From DASPLX01 sp035627375 (lineage in GTDB: Bacteria; Pseudomonadota; Gammaproteobacteria; Burkholderiales; Burkholderiaceae_D), in NCBI GenBank assembly GCA_035627375.1, contig DASPLX010000046.1, forward strand, positions 62,001 to 126,000: a DNA stretch of 64,000 bases. The letters are read 5' to 3'. Shown here in pieces: positions 48,938 to 56,706 of this stretch (position 1 is its first letter; the number at the start of each line of letters is the position of its first letter). Under the pieces are notes generated by a model, which was not told where the DNA came from, made no database searches, and was given only the letters and a program-made list of their open reading frames with translations. The position numbers were made by a program, and so were the translations under genes.

Positions 48938-48953
48938 CGCAGCTTCCATGCCA
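48938..48953 (-). promoter_or_regulatory. Sigma-54 promoter of the Ser/Thr/Gly-repeat lipoprotein
   Basis: The minus strand reads TGGCATG-GAAG-CTGCG, GG-N10-GC, 9 of 12 consensus bases. It ends 99 bp before the ATG at 48838 and lies about 135-145 bp downstream of the perfect dyad at 49087-49097. Confidence 0.6.
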
Positions 48954-49086
48954 AGCGCTGTTTCATGGGATACGGCGAACCGCTCAAGCACACGATCAGA
49001 AGGAGAAACATGCCGGCCTGCGTGGTAACGTGGCGTTGTTGATCAGGCGCAAATCCTTGCCTATCGGACGAAACTTCCATCATTCG

Positions 49087-49097
49087 GTAAAAATTAC
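49087..49097. promoter_or_regulatory. GTAA-N3-TTAC dyad upstream of the Ser/Thr/Gly lipoprotein
   Basis: GTAA-AAA-TTAC is a perfect dyad, extended to CGGTAA and TTACCG. It nearly repeats the element at 30322-30332, and both lie about 120-145 bp upstream of a sigma-54 site. It is 37 bp after the SDR stop. Confidence 0.5.
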
Positions 49098-49133
49098 CGG
49101 AGCCGCTACCTCAGCGTCCTTTCGCCGCAAGCA

Positions 49134-50006
49134 TTACGTGTTGACGACTTCGCCGCCGTTCGGATGAAGCGTCTGGCCGGTCATGTAGGAAGCATCGTCG
49201 CTCGCGAGAAACACATAGCTTGGGGCCACTTCGTCCGGTTGGCCGGCACGCCCCAGCGTCGTATTCTTGCCGAACTCGGCGACATGTTCCGCCGGAAAGC
49301 TCGCCGGAATCAAGGGCGTCCAGATCGGTCCCGGCGCCACCGCGTTGACGTGGATGCCGCGTCCGGCAAGCTGCTGCGATAGCGAGCGGGTGAACGCCAG
49401 GATCGCCCCCTTGGTCGCTGCGTAATCCAATAAATGCGAGCTGCCGCGATATGCGGTCACCGACGTCGTGTTGATGATGCGGGCGCCCGGTTTCAGATGG
49501 GGCAATGCGGCCCGCGTCAGATAAAACATCGAAAAGATGTTGGTGCGGAACGTGCGTTCCAACTGGATATCGGTGATTTTTTCGAGGCTTTCCTGCGGAT
49601 GCTGCTCGGCCGCATTGTTGACCAGGATATCGAGTCGTCCATGACCGAAATCGCTGACGACGGCATGAATGATTTGCCGGCAGAATTCCGGATCGCCGAT
49701 ATCGCCGGCCAACAACAGGCAACGGCGTCCGGCTCCTTCGACCAAGCGCCGGGTTTCCTCGGCATCCTCATGTTCGTTGAAAAAAGCGACCGCGACGTCC
49801 GCGCCCTCCTTGGCGAACGCGACCGCCACGGCGCGGCCGATGCCGCTATCGCCGCCGGTGACAAGAGCAATCTTGTCCTCCAGTTTGCCGCTGCCCCTGT
49901 ATTTTTCCATCCGATCCTGGGGCGGCGGATGCATCAGGGTTTCCCGGCCCGGCTCGCCCCTTTGGTGTTGCGGCGGAAAAGAAGTGGGTTTGTCGTCTTG
50001 CATCAT
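49134..50006 (-). CDS. Short-chain dehydrogenase (YghA/YhxC-like)
   Basis: The 290-residue SDR has a polar N-terminal extension of about 40 residues (HPPPQDRMEKYRGSGKLEDK), typical of the YghA/general stress subgroup. The cofactor motif TGGDSGIGRAVAVAF, NNAAEQHPQESLE and the catalytic YAATKGAILAFTRSLSQQL follow. Relatives are induced by general stress in several bacteria; the substrate is uncertain. It follows the DUF6496 gene by 65 bp and probably shares its promoter. Confidence 0.9.
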   Translation of the reverse strand: MMQDDKPTSFPPQHQRGEPGRETLMHPPPQDRMEKYRGSGKLEDKIALVTGGDSGIGRAVAVAFAKEGADVAVAFFNEHEDAEETRRLVEGAGRRCLLLAGDIGDPEFCRQIIHAVVSDFGHGRLDILVNNAAEQHPQESLEKITDIQLERTFRTNIFSMFYLTRAALPHLKPGARIINTTSVTAYRGSSHLLDYAATKGAILAFTRSLSQQLAGRGIHVNAVAPGPIWTPLIPASFPAEHVAEFGKNTTLGRAGQPDEVAPSYVFLASDDASYMTGQTLHPNGGEVVNT

Positions 50007-50071
50007 GGCATGCCTCTCGCGAAATCATCGAATCTTCGAGTACCCGGCATAAGCCGTAAATCGAGGCCGCG

Positions 50072-50263
50072 CTAATGTTTGCCGCGACCCTGGTATTTGC
50101 TCTTGCCAGCCTTCTTCAAGGCGATCGCCACCGCCTGCTTCACGGCCTTGCGCTTCGAGGATGGATGGCTGCTGCCGATCCTTCCCTCCTTCTCATATTC
50201 ATGCACCAGTGTCTTGACGTTCTTGCTGACCGTCTCCCTACTCTTTCCTTTCGCTAACGGCAT
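50072..50263 (-). CDS. DUF6496-type small basic protein
   Basis: A 63-residue, very basic protein (SRETVSKNVKTLVHEYEKEG, SSKRKAVKQAVAIALKKAGK) of the small stress-associated DUF6496 type, with no known activity; nucleic-acid binding is possible. GAAGGAGG precedes the ATG. A sigma-54 match lies 48 bp upstream. It probably heads the operon with the SDR gene. Confidence 0.85.
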   Translation of the reverse strand: MPLAKGKSRETVSKNVKTLVHEYEKEGRIGSSHPSSKRKAVKQAVAIALKKAGKSKYQGRGKH

Positions 50264-50310
50264 GATGAACCTCCTTCACGTTCCGAATCGCATTACATGA
50301 ACATGAAGAC

Positions 50311-50326
50311 TGCAGCTTTTGTGCCC
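50311..50326 (-). promoter_or_regulatory. Sigma-54 promoter candidate of the DUF6496 - SDR operon
   Basis: The minus strand reads GGGCACA-AAAG-CTGCA, GG-N10-GC, 9 of 12 consensus bases, ending 47 bp before the ATG at 50263. Confidence 0.55.
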
Positions 50327-50370
50327 GCCGGGGTGAGAAGGAAACGGCGCGATGCCGCGGCGCGAACACG

Positions 50371-50406
50371 CCGGGGATCGTGCCGGGGATCGTGCCGGGA
50401 ATCGCG
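50371..50406. repeat. Three 12-bp tandem repeats between DUF6496 and dusA
   Basis: CCGGGGATCGTG occurs twice and is followed by the variant CCGGGAATCGCG. The stretch is non-coding, in the 177-bp gap after the dusA stop. Confidence 0.8.
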
Positions 50407-50440
50407 AGAGGGAATGAAGAGAGGAGAAGAGGAAACGCGC

Positions 50441-51442
50441 CTAGGCAACGAGCCGTTGGGTACGCGCGTAAGCCTCGAGCAGCAGCGCCGGATCGCCGGA
50501 CGCCAGCTTCTTGGCATCCGACAAGGTCTGCCGGAATGCCCGCGCGCCGGGCATGCCGGCCATCAGGCCGAGCATGTGGCGGGTGATGCTGTTGAGTTTC
50601 AGCCCGCGTTCGCCGTGCCGTTCCAGCTGCGCGGCGATATAGGGCAGCATGGCTTGCAAAACCTCGAGGCGCGACTTCGGCGCCGCGGCATCGCCGTAAT
50701 AGCGTGTATCGAACGAGGCCATGAGCCATGGATTGTGATAAGCCTCGCGCCCCAGCATCACGCCGTCGACATGCTGCAGGTGCAGGTCGATTTCCGCCTC
50801 GGTCTTGATGCCGCCGTTGATGATGATCTCGAGTTCGGGGAAGTCGCGCTTCAGCCGATATGCGTATTCGTATTTCAGCGGCGGGATTTCACGGTTCTCC
50901 TTCGGGCTCAAGCCCTTCAGGATCGCGTTGCGCGCATGCACGATGAAGGTCTTGCAGCCTGCCGCCGCGATCGTGCCGACGAAATCGCGCACGAAATCGT
51001 AGCTCTCGACCTGGTCGATGCCGATCCTGTGCTTGACCGTCACGTCGATCGACACCGCATCGCGCATCGCCTTCACGCACTCGGCCACGAGCGGCGCCTC
51101 CGCCATCAGGCAGGCGCCGAACGCGCCTTTCTGCACGCGCTCCGACGGGCAGCCGCAATTGAGGTTGACCTCGTCGTAACCCCAGCGCTCGCCGAGCTTC
51201 GCGCTCTTCGCCAGGTCGGCCGGCTCGCTGCCGCCGAGCTGCAAGGCGACCGGATGCTCTTCCTCGCTGAAATCGAGATGGCGCGGCACGTCTCCGAACA
51301 GCAATGCGCCGGTCGTCACCATTTCGGTGTACAGCCAGGTATGGCGCGTGATCTGCCGATGGAAGACGCGGCAGTGGCGGTCGGTCCAGTCCATCATCGG
51401 GGCGACGGAAAGACGGCGGGGAGGAAGCTTGGCGGGAATCAC
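50441..51442 (-). CDS. dusA: tRNA-dihydrouridine(20/20a) synthase
   Basis: The 333-residue FMN enzyme reduces uridines 20/20a in the tRNA D-loop. It begins LSVAPMMDWTDRHCRVF, has the catalytic cysteine in NLNCGCPSERVQKGAFGACL, KHRIGIDQ with the conserved KxR, and IIINGGIKTEAEIDLHLQHV with DGVMLGREAYHNPWL as the FMN phosphate region. The length and the RQITRHTWLYTEMV segment point to the DusA subfamily. The start is GTG 51442. It is divergent from the aminotransferase gene. Confidence 0.94.
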   Translation of the reverse strand: MIPAKLPPRRLSVAPMMDWTDRHCRVFHRQITRHTWLYTEMVTTGALLFGDVPRHLDFSEEEHPVALQLGGSEPADLAKSAKLGERWGYDEVNLNCGCPSERVQKGAFGACLMAEAPLVAECVKAMRDAVSIDVTVKHRIGIDQVESYDFVRDFVGTIAAAGCKTFIVHARNAILKGLSPKENREIPPLKYEYAYRLKRDFPELEIIINGGIKTEAEIDLHLQHVDGVMLGREAYHNPWLMASFDTRYYGDAAAPKSRLEVLQAMLPYIAAQLERHGERGLKLNSITRHMLGLMAGMPGARAFRQTLSDAKKLASGDPALLLEAYARTQRLVA

Positions 51443-51692
51443 GATCGATGCTACCGACTGAAAACGTTATTGTAACGGGACAAGGAGGCGTGTCTCGGCG
51501 GCGCCACGCCGGAGTGCGCATGCCCCAGCGATTTGGCGGCTTTGGCAACGAAAGCGCGCAGGATATTGCGGCTCGCGGGCCGGGCGCCTGCGTGCGGGCC
51601 GGCAATTGAGGCGAAAGGGTATCGACCACAGACCAAACGTAATACCATAAACCATCGAATCGATTCCCCCGTCAACATAGGGACCCATCGCT

Positions 51693-53054
51693 ATGCCCAA
51701 TCAACCGGACACCGAACATTTCTGGATGCCCTTCACTGCCAATCGGCATTACAAGACCAAGCCGCGCCTGCTGGTTTCCGCCGCCGGCATGCATTACACG
51801 TCGGACGACGGCCGCAAGATTCTCGACGGCACCGCGGGCCTCTGGTGCTGCAACGCCGGCCACAACCATCCGAGGATCACGGCCGCCATCCAGGAGCAGG
51901 CCGCGACCATGGATTACGCGCCGACCTTCCAGATGGGCCATCCCAAGGCGTTCGAAGCCGCCAGCGCGCTGGCGGCGATTTCGCCGGCCGGCTTGAATCG
52001 CGTGTTCTTCTGCAACGACGGTTCGGAAGCCGTCGACTCTGCGCTCAAGATCGCCCTGGCTTATCACCGCATGCGCGGCGACGGCTTGCGCACCCGCCTG
52101 ATCGGTCGCGAGCGCGGCTATCACGGCGTCGGCTTCGGCGGCATCGCGGTCGGCGGCATCGCCGGCAACCGCAAGCATTTCGGGCCCACGCTGGCGGGCG
52201 TCGATCACCTGCGTCATCCGCTCGATATCGCGAAGAATGCCTTCTCGCGCGGCCTGCCCGAGCACGGCGCCGAACTGGCCGACGAGCTCGAACAGCGCAT
52301 CCTGGCCCTGCACGACCCGGCCACCATCGCCGCCGTCATCGTCGAACCGATCCAGGGTTCGACCGGCGTCATCCTGCCGCCCAAGGGTTATCTGCAGAAG
52401 CTGCGCGCGATCTGCGACAAATACGGCATCCTCCTGATCTTCGACGAAGTCATCACCGGCTTCGGCCGCCTGGGAGCGCCGTTCGGCGCCGACTATTTCG
52501 GCGTCAAGCCCGACATGATCACTTGCGCCAAGGGGCTGACCAACGCCGCGGTGCCGATGGGCGCCGTGATCGTGAAGCAGGAGATCCACGATGCCTTCAT
52601 GCAAGCCGCGCCGGAGAACGCGATCGAGTTCTTCCACGGCTATACCTATTCCGGCCATCCGCTCGCCGCAGCGGCCCTGATCGCGACGATGGAAGTCTAT
52701 CGCGACGAAAACCTGTTCCAGCACGCCGCCGACATGGCGCCCTACTTCGAGGAAGCTGCGCACAGCCTCCGGGGCCTGCCCTATGTGAAAGACATCCGCA
52801 ACCTCGGCCTGGTCTGCGGCATCGAACTGGAGAGCGTGCCGGGCAAGCCGACGGCGCGCGCCTTCGATGTCTTCAACAAATGCTTCTGGGACCAGGGCGT
52901 GCTGATCCGCACCACCGGCGACATCATCGCCCTGTCGCCGCCGCTCATCATCGAGAAGGATCAGATCGACCAACTGTTCGGCGCGATCGCCGACGTGCTC
53001 AAACACCAGAAGGCCGTACCGGACGCCGCACCCGCGCTGGCGCAGGTGGCTTGA
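51693..53054 (+). CDS. Omega-amino acid-pyruvate aminotransferase (class III)
   Basis: The 453-residue PLP enzyme matches the beta-alanine/omega-amino acid:pyruvate group: FWMPFTANRHYKTKPRLLVS, DGTAGLWCCNAGHNHPRIT, FFCNDGSEAVDSALKIAL, LIFDEVITGFGRLG with the PLP Asp, and ITCAKGLTNAAVPMGAV with the PLP Lys. It probably transfers the amino group of beta-alanine or similar amines to pyruvate. It is divergent from dusA across 250 bp in which I assign no promoter with confidence. A strong bidirectional stem-loop follows. Confidence 0.93.
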   Translation: MPNQPDTEHFWMPFTANRHYKTKPRLLVSAAGMHYTSDDGRKILDGTAGLWCCNAGHNHPRITAAIQEQAATMDYAPTFQMGHPKAFEAASALAAISPAGLNRVFFCNDGSEAVDSALKIALAYHRMRGDGLRTRLIGRERGYHGVGFGGIAVGGIAGNRKHFGPTLAGVDHLRHPLDIAKNAFSRGLPEHGAELADELEQRILALHDPATIAAVIVEPIQGSTGVILPPKGYLQKLRAICDKYGILLIFDEVITGFGRLGAPFGADYFGVKPDMITCAKGLTNAAVPMGAVIVKQEIHDAFMQAAPENAIEFFHGYTYSGHPLAAAALIATMEVYRDENLFQHAADMAPYFEEAAHSLRGLPYVKDIRNLGLVCGIELESVPGKPTARAFDVFNKCFWDQGVLIRTTGDIIALSPPLIIEKDQIDQLFGAIADVLKHQKAVPDAAPALAQVA

Positions 53055-53073
53055 GCTCCCTCCGCGCATGAAC

Positions 53074-53107
53074 ACGGGGCGGATGGCTAACCGCTCATCC
53101 GCCCCGT
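53074..53107. terminator. Bidirectional terminator between aminotransferase and typA
   Basis: ACGGGGCGGATG and CATCCGCCCCGT make a perfect 12-bp stem with a 10-nt loop between two convergent genes. The T-run is only two bases on the plus strand, so termination may be partial or Rho-assisted. Confidence 0.7.
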
Positions 53108-53179
53108 TGGATCCACGCGCCGCCGGCTAAAAGCGTTCCGTCATGAATCTCGCTCGGACGCCGGCGACCGCACGCGTTC

Positions 53180-55015
53180 TTATGCCGCTTCGCGCGATGC
53201 GCGCTTGCGCTCGTGTTCCTTCAGGAAGCGCTTGCGCAGACGGATGCTCTTCGGGGTGATCTCGACGAGTTCGTCGTCCTCGATGAATTCGACCGCGTAT
53301 TCGAGCGTCAGCTGGATCGGCGGAACGAGGCGCACGGCTTCGTCGGTGCCCGAGGCGCGCACGTTGGTCAGCTGCTTGCCCTTGATCGGGTTGACCACCA
53401 GGTCGTTGTCGCGCGAGTGGATGCCGATGATCATGCCTTCGTAGACCGGATCGTTGTGCGACACGAACATGCGGCCGCGATCCTGCAGCTTCCACAATGC
53501 GTAGGCGACGGCGGCGCCGTCGTCCTGGGAGATCAGGACGCCGTTGCGGCGGCCGGCCAGTTCGGGCTTGGTCAGATCGACCGGCGAGTATTCGTCGAAG
53601 ATATGGCTCATCAGGCCGGTGCCGCGCGTGAGCGTCATGAATTCCGACTGGAAGCCGATCAGGCCGCGCGCCGGAATGCGGTATTCGAGACGCACACGGC
53701 CCTTGCCGTCCGGCTCCATGTTCTGCAGGTCGCCGCGGCGGCGGCCGAGCTCTTCCATCACGCCGCCTTGGTGAGCGTCTTCGACGTCGACCGTCAGCAA
53801 TTCGTACGGCTCATGCTTGACGCCGTCGATTTCCTTGAACACGACGCGCGGACGCGATACGGCCAGTTCATAGCCTTCGCGACGCATGTTCTCGAGCAGG
53901 ATGGTGAGATGCAGTTCGCCGCGCCCCGAGACCTCGAACACGGTGTCGTCGCCGGTATCGGCCACGCGCAAGGCGACGTTCGATTTCAATTCGCGGTCGA
54001 GGCGCTCGCGCAATTGGCGGCTGGTGACGAACTTGCCTTCGCGGCCGGCCAGCGGCGAGGTGTTGACCAGGAAGTTCATGGTCAGCGTCGGCTCGTCGAC
54101 CTTCAGCATCGGCAGCGCGTCCGGATTGTCGACCGCGCACACCGTGGAACCGATGCCGACTTCTTCGATGCCGTTGATCAGCACGATGTCGCCGGCTTGC
54201 GCTTCGTCGACCAGCACGCGGTCGAGGCCCTTGAACTTGAGCACCTGGTTGACGCGCGCCTTGATCGGCGTCGAATCCGGGCCGTTCATGACAATCACGT
54301 CCTGCAAACCCTTGATGCGGCCGCGCTTGATGCGGCCGATGCCGATCTTGCCGACGTAGGAGGAATAGTCGAGCGAGGAAATCTGGAGCTGCAGCGGACC
54401 GTCCGGATCGTCGTCGCGGACCGGCACGTGCTCGAGCACCGCATCGAACAGCGGCTTCATCGTGCCTTCGCGCACGGTCGGATCGAGGCTCGCGTAACCG
54501 TTCAGCGCCGAGGCGTACACCACCGGGAAGTCGAGCTGTTCTTCGGTCGCGCCGAGCTTGTCGAACAATTCGAAGGTCGCGTTGATGACCCAGTCCGGGC
54601 GGGCGCCCGGGCGGTCGATCTTGTTCACCACCACGATCGGCTTCAGGCCGAGGCCGAGCGCCTTGCGCGTCACGAAGCGCGTCTGCGGCATCGGGCCTTC
54701 AACGGCATCGACCAGCAGCAGGACGGAATCGACCATCGACAGCACGCGCTCGACCTCGCCGCCGAAATCGGCGTGGCCGGGGGTGTCGACGATATTGATG
54801 TGCGTGCCTTCGTACTCGACCGCGCAATTCTTCGCCAGGATCGTGATGCCGCGTTCCTTTTCAAGATCGTTGGAATCCATCACGCGATTGTCGACGTGCT
54901 GGTTTTCGCGGAAGGTGCCGCTTTGCTTCAGCAGCTGGTCGACCAGCGTGGTTTTGCCGTGATCGACGTGGGCGATGATGGCGATGTTGCGCAGAGCGCG
55001 TTTGGCGTTGGACAT
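53180..55015 (-). CDS. typA: Ribosome-associated GTPase TypA/BipA
   Basis: The 611-residue translational GTPase has the G1 motif IAHVDHGKTTLVDQLL, G2 RGITI, G3 DTPGHADFGGEVERVL and G4 NKIDRPGARPDW. EF-G-like domains follow, then the BipA-specific C-terminal domain (GRRRGDLQNMEPDGKGRVRL, RGLIGFQSEFMTLTRGTGLM). It acts on the 50S subunit in assembly and stress adaptation. Full length. A 278-bp gap separates it from truB upstream. Confidence 0.97.
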   Translation of the reverse strand: MSNAKRALRNIAIIAHVDHGKTTLVDQLLKQSGTFRENQHVDNRVMDSNDLEKERGITILAKNCAVEYEGTHINIVDTPGHADFGGEVERVLSMVDSVLLLVDAVEGPMPQTRFVTRKALGLGLKPIVVVNKIDRPGARPDWVINATFELFDKLGATEEQLDFPVVYASALNGYASLDPTVREGTMKPLFDAVLEHVPVRDDDPDGPLQLQISSLDYSSYVGKIGIGRIKRGRIKGLQDVIVMNGPDSTPIKARVNQVLKFKGLDRVLVDEAQAGDIVLINGIEEVGIGSTVCAVDNPDALPMLKVDEPTLTMNFLVNTSPLAGREGKFVTSRQLRERLDRELKSNVALRVADTGDDTVFEVSGRGELHLTILLENMRREGYELAVSRPRVVFKEIDGVKHEPYELLTVDVEDAHQGGVMEELGRRRGDLQNMEPDGKGRVRLEYRIPARGLIGFQSEFMTLTRGTGLMSHIFDEYSPVDLTKPELAGRRNGVLISQDDGAAVAYALWKLQDRGRMFVSHNDPVYEGMIIGIHSRDNDLVVNPIKGKQLTNVRASGTDEAVRLVPPIQLTLEYAVEFIEDDELVEITPKSIRLRKRFLKEHERKRASREAA

Positions 55016-55293
55016 GGGAAGGCGTGCGAGTGAATCGGGGAAACCTGCAAGTATATCATGCCGCGCCGCGGAAATTGCGGAAAACCGAGGAATTTCAAAG
55101 GCTTGGCAAGATATGGCCGATCCTGACCGGCGCCGGAATCGCCGGCTTCATTCCCGTGCCGACAGGTCCGCCCCGGCCAAGGCGGTTATGCGGCCAGTCT
55201 CGAACGACGGATGCATTGGCGGACAAGGCTTGAGCCACATTGGCCGGCCTCATGCGCAAGTTGCCGGCGCTCGCCGGCCCGTCGTGCGAACGC
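55016..55293. other. Non-coding gap between truB and typA
   Basis: I see no gene in these 278 bp. A short GC-rich stem (CCGGCG-CTCG-CCGG, around 55263-55278) lies just after the truB stop and may end the rimP-truB transcript. The typA promoter is expected here, but I could not pick a convincing -35/-10 pair. Confidence 0.5.
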
Positions 55294-56235
55294 TCAGCGA
55301 TTCGGCGCGACAGCGATCAGGCGCTCCGGGGCCAGCAAACCGTAGTCGGTCAATGTCGCCGTGCCAAGCAAGCGCTTATCGACTCCGCCATAGACGCGTA
55401 CACGGCCGGCGACATACTGCCTGCCGTTCTCCGGTTTGCCGAGCGCAAGACGTTGACCGTGCAGGAAACGGTCGCTCAATTCCGGGGAGAGATCGAGGGC
55501 CGGGAATGAGGAAAGCAAAGCATCGACCGGAGCCAGCAAGGCGATGCGTTCGGCTTCCCCCACGATGGACTCCAAGCTGCCGAGTGTCACGGCATGTTCG
55601 AGCGTCAGGTCGCCAACGGCAATGCGGCGCAGGTCTTGCAGGTGCGCGCCGCAGCCGAGCGCCGCGCCGATGTCCTCGCCAAGCACGCGGATATAGGTGC
55701 CCTTGCTGCAACGGACGCGCAGCCGCAGATAAGGCGCCGTGTAATCGAGCAGCTCCAGCGCGTGGATCGTCACCCGCCGCGCTTCGCGTTCGAGCGTCAC
55801 GCCGGCGCGCGCATATTCGTACAAGGGCTTGCCATCCCGCTTCAATGCCGAATACATCGGCGGCACCTGATCGATTTCGCCGCGGAATGCCGTCAGTACG
55901 CCTTCGATCGCTTCGCGCGTCGCGCTGACGGGAAGCGTCTCGAGCACATCGCCCTCGGTATCGCCGGTCGTCGTGCGCACGCCGAGCCGGACCACGGTTT
56001 CATAGGTCTTGTCGGCGTCGAGCAGGTCCTGCGAAAACTTGGTCGCCTCGCCGAAGCACAAGGGCAACAGACCGGTCGCGAAGGGATCGAGGGTGCCGGT
56101 GTGGCCGGCCTTCACTGCGTTCAACAACCACTTTGCCTTGCCGAGCGCGTCGTTGCTCGACAGGCCCGCCGGCTTATCGAGCAGCAATACGCCATGCACG
56201 GGCACACGTTTCTTCTTGGGCGTCGTGGTCGCCAT
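55294..56235 (-). CDS. truB: tRNA pseudouridine(55) synthase
   Basis: The 313-residue enzyme makes pseudouridine 55 in the tRNA T-loop. The N-terminal HGVLLLDKPAGLSSNDALGK and the catalytic Asp in GHTGTLDPFATGLLPLCFGE are intact, followed by PPMYSALKRDGKPLYEYAR and VRCSKGTYIRVLGEDIGAAL. The C-terminal PUA-like part includes RFLHGQRLALGK. Last gene of the rimP-nusA-infB-rbfA-truB operon, 39 bp after rbfA. Confidence 0.97.
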   Translation of the reverse strand: MATTTPKKKRVPVHGVLLLDKPAGLSSNDALGKAKWLLNAVKAGHTGTLDPFATGLLPLCFGEATKFSQDLLDADKTYETVVRLGVRTTTGDTEGDVLETLPVSATREAIEGVLTAFRGEIDQVPPMYSALKRDGKPLYEYARAGVTLEREARRVTIHALELLDYTAPYLRLRVRCSKGTYIRVLGEDIGAALGCGAHLQDLRRIAVGDLTLEHAVTLGSLESIVGEAERIALLAPVDALLSSFPALDLSPELSDRFLHGQRLALGKPENGRQYVAGRVRVYGGVDKRLLGTATLTDYGLLAPERLIAVAPNR

Positions 56236-56274
56236 GATCGCAACGGATTGGGTGACGGGCAGAAATGCGGCGAA

Positions 56275-56661
56275 TTACTCGTCCGCATCCTTGGCCCGGG
56301 TCGCGTTGGCTTCGTCGATCAGTTTCGACAGCGCCATGCCGCGCGCCGGCGAGACGTCGTGGACGAAATGGATCTCGGGAATCGTGTGGATGGTGAGGCG
56401 GCGGCCGAGCTGGCCGCGAATGAAGCCGGATGCCTTCTGCAGGCCGGCCAGCGTGTTCTTCACCGCCTCTTCGTGATCGGGCAGCGTCGTGAAAAACACC
56501 TTCGCATGGGCGTAATCGGGCGTGACCTGCACTTCGGTGATCGTGACCATGCCCACGCGCGGATCCTTCAATCCGTACGCGATGATCTCCGCCAGATCGC
56601 GCTGGATCTGATCGGCGACGCGTATGCCGCGCCCGGGGATGGATTTGCTGTGTTTGGCCAT
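56275..56661 (-). CDS. rbfA: 30S ribosome-binding factor A
   Basis: The 128-residue KH-fold protein matures the 17S rRNA 5' end on the 30S subunit. It has the family pattern IQRDLAEIIAYGLKDPRVGM, VTITEVQVTPDYAHAKVFFT and the C-terminal IPEIHFVHDVSPARGMALSK. Normal length. It lies 45 bp after infB; a 10-bp hairpin occupies the gap. Confidence 0.96.
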   Translation of the reverse strand: MAKHSKSIPGRGIRVADQIQRDLAEIIAYGLKDPRVGMVTITEVQVTPDYAHAKVFFTTLPDHEEAVKNTLAGLQKASGFIRGQLGRRLTIHTIPEIHFVHDVSPARGMALSKLIDEANATRAKDADE

Positions 56662-56673
56662 GAATATCCATAC

Positions 56674-56697
56674 GCCCTCTTCCGCTTGGAAGAGGGC
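56674..56697. repeat. Perfect 10-bp hairpin between infB and rbfA
   Basis: GCCCTCTTCC and GGAAGAGGGC enclose a 4-nt loop in the 45-bp gap. No T-run follows on the minus strand, so it is more likely an mRNA stability or processing structure than a terminator. Confidence 0.8.
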
Positions 56698-56706
56698 AAA
56701 CTTGCA

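Noticed and set aside
50371..50406. Tandem repeats as a CRISPR array
   Set aside because: Units are only 12 bp, contiguous, without spacers, and no cas genes are present.
53213..55033. 606-residue open frame antisense to typA
   Set aside because: Shadow of a fully conserved gene; no recognisable domain or ribosome-binding site.
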